Below, piece after piece: positions 6,051-6,704 of a stretch of DNA of 6,704 nucleotides (within the stretch, counting starts at the first letter, position 1; every line of letters starts with the position of its first letter). The stretch lies in the NCBI GenBank assembly GCA_021789355.1, contig JAJYJR010000329.1, positions 1-6,704 of the forward strand, in the 5' to 3' direction. Made by a program: the position numbers and the translations under genes. The DNA is from Chloroflexota bacterium (lineage in GTDB: Bacteria; Chloroflexota; Limnocylindria; Limnocylindrales; CSP1-4). The notes under the pieces are model-generated. The model saw only the letters and a program-made list of their open reading frames with translations. It had not been told where the DNA came from and made no database searches.

Positions 6051-6502
6051 AGCTGACGGCGGAACAGGTGGCAGAGGTCGAGGCAGGCCTCGCCCGCGCC
6101 GACCGGCGGCTGCAGGCCGGGTTGCGGGCGGCCCACCGGACCGACGCCGAGCAGGGCGAGATGGAGAACTCGTTCGAGGGTGTCGGGAACGCGATCAACA
6201 TGGTCGCCGCGGCGTACCAGCTCGCGCGAATCGGACGACGGCGTTGGATCGGCGAGGGCGAGAACGCGACGGCGCTCCGGCAGGTCCTGGCGGAGTTGCG
6301 GGCGGCTGGCATCGTCGGACTCCCGGAGGCCGAGGACCTGGTCTGGGTCAACACGCGGCGGAACACCTCCGCCCACGAGGGTGCCTGGCTGGACGTCATC
6401 GACACGGAGCAGGTGGAGACGGCCGCGGGCTACGGGCTCGCGTTCCTGGCCGGGGTGCGCGCGTGGTGGCTCCGGCAGCACAGCGAAGAGAAGCCGGAGT
6501 GA
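6047..6502 (+). CDS. HEPN-domain protein, probable ribonuclease toxin
   Basis: A 151-residue, mainly helical protein. NTRRNTSAHEG carries the HEPN active-site signature R-X4-H (R105, H110) with Asn after the Arg, as in metal-independent HEPN RNases, which usually act as dimers. The long N-terminal helix and ENSFEGVGNAINMVAAAYQLA fit the four-helix HEPN core. In the characterised HepT toxin the motif is R-X4-H-X-Y and that Tyr is AMPylated by MntA; here position 112 is Gly, and the only tyrosines are Y57 and Y129, so modification would have to occur elsewhere or inhibition would be by binding. ATG 6047 overlaps the stop of the MNT gene (ATGA); an in-frame GTG at 6038 is the alternative and adds three residues. 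No strong RBS is seen, in line with coupling. Toxicity is inferred from family and operon structure; some HEPN/MNT pairs have other roles. Confidence 0.78.
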   Translation: MKLTAEQVAEVEAGLARADRRLQAGLRAAHRTDAEQGEMENSFEGVGNAINMVAAAYQLARIGRRRWIGEGENATALRQVLAELRAAGIVGLPEAEDLVWVNTRRNTSAHEGAWLDVIDTEQVETAAGYGLAFLAGVRAWWLRQHSEEKPE

Positions 6503-6506
6503 AGTG

Positions 6507-6575
6507 ATGGCGCGTACCGTCGGCAGGCCCGCCGCCTCGACCCCGTTTGAGCGGGTGGTTGGCCGCGATGCGTAG
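6507..6575 (+). CDS. doubtful 22-residue ORF downstream of the HEPN gene
   Basis: ATG 6507 lies four bases after the HEPN stop with GGAG (6496-6499) seven bases before it. It encodes MARTVGRPAASTPFERVVGR plus two residues and stops at TAG 6573. The sequence vaguely resembles the N-terminal lead-in of some helix-turn-helix regulators (V-G-R-P...P-F), so it may be a truncated gene, a small third operon member, or noise. It is too short to judge. Confidence 0.18.
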   Translation: MARTVGRPAASTPFERVVGRDA

Positions 6576-6583
6576 CTCCCCGA

Positions 6584-6612
6584 CGAGGGCAGGACGGTCC
6601 GATCAGCCCTCG
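6584..6612. terminator. hairpin between convergent genes
   Basis: A perfect 7-bp inverted repeat CGAGGGC (6584-6590) / GCCCTCG (6606-6612) with a 15-base loop lies just after the HEPN operon and overlaps the stop of the minus-strand gene at the right edge. Its position suits a bidirectional terminator, but the stem is short and has no T-tract on either side. Confidence 0.3.
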
Positions 6613-6704
6613 GCCGCGCGCGCGTGTCGATCGGGGCGGATCCCCAACGCGCTCGTCGCCAGGTCGACGAGAAGACCGCCCTCGGTGCCCGGTTCCATCT
6701 CGCC
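6603..6704 (-). CDS. C-terminal end of an unidentified protein (5' end outside window)
   Basis: On the minus strand the last 33 codons of an open frame read from the right edge to TGA at 6605-6603. About four in five codons end in G or C, as in the real genes here. The peptide includes EPGTEGGLLVDLATSALGIR followed by a basic tail. The family is not recognised from so short a piece. If real, the gene converges on the HEPN operon and ends about 100 bases after the HEPN stop. A chance open frame in GC-rich DNA is the alternative. Confidence 0.4.
   Translation of the reverse strand, partial: GEMEPGTEGGLLVDLATSALGIRPDRHARAAEG

Overview
The window is GC-rich DNA with GTG and TTG starts next to ATG starts, strong Shine-Dalgarno sites and GC-biased third codon positions. 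It looks like a chromosomal piece of a high-GC bacterium. The Ala/Pro/Ser-tethered lipoprotein would fit Chloroflexota or Actinomycetota, but nothing here fixes the taxon.

Layout: (1) 3-425 is the C-terminal part of an alpha/beta hydrolase cut by the left edge. (2) 426-840 has no gene. It holds the 3' portion of a tRNA gene on the minus strand (463-512) without its 5' half, then a run of short direct repeats (538-710), then a perfect dyad (769-787) before the next gene. The truncated tRNA plus repeats looks like one end of an element integrated into a tRNA 3' end, with the element lying to the right. No integrase is visible. (3) 841-1962 encodes a lipoprotein of the BMP family of ABC-transporter substrate-binding proteins, without permease or ATPase genes, followed by a strong hairpin at 2015-2051. 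(4) 1963-2407 is non-coding and ends in a leader with two inverted repeats around a TATGCT box. (5) 2408-5395 encodes a 995-residue superfamily-2 helicase with a C-terminal nuclease-like domain, resembling the Res subunit of type III restriction enzymes. No methyltransferase gene is in the window. (6) 5396-5513 is a short control region with a dyad and two GTATGCT-type repeats 21 bp apart. (7) 5514-6050 and 6047-6502 form a two-gene operon with ATGA overlap: a winged-helix/minimal nucleotidyltransferase (MNT) fusion and a HEPN protein with an R-X4-H motif, i.e. a HEPN/MNT (type VII-like) toxin-antitoxin pair. (8) After 6502 come a doubtful 22-codon ORF, a convergent hairpin and the C-terminal end of a minus-strand gene cut by the right edge.

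Reading: regions 5-7 look like an accessory defence module, a helicase-nuclease followed by a HEPN ribonuclease toxin whose MNT partner carries its own DNA-binding domain. The most unusual points are the Res protein without an adjacent methyltransferase and with Glu-Val-Thr where a PD-(D/E)XK site normally has Glu-X-Lys; a HEPN protein without the tyrosine that MntA modifies in the characterised HepT; and a shared GTATGCT box before both the Res gene and the toxin-antitoxin operon. That these genes work as one system is inference.
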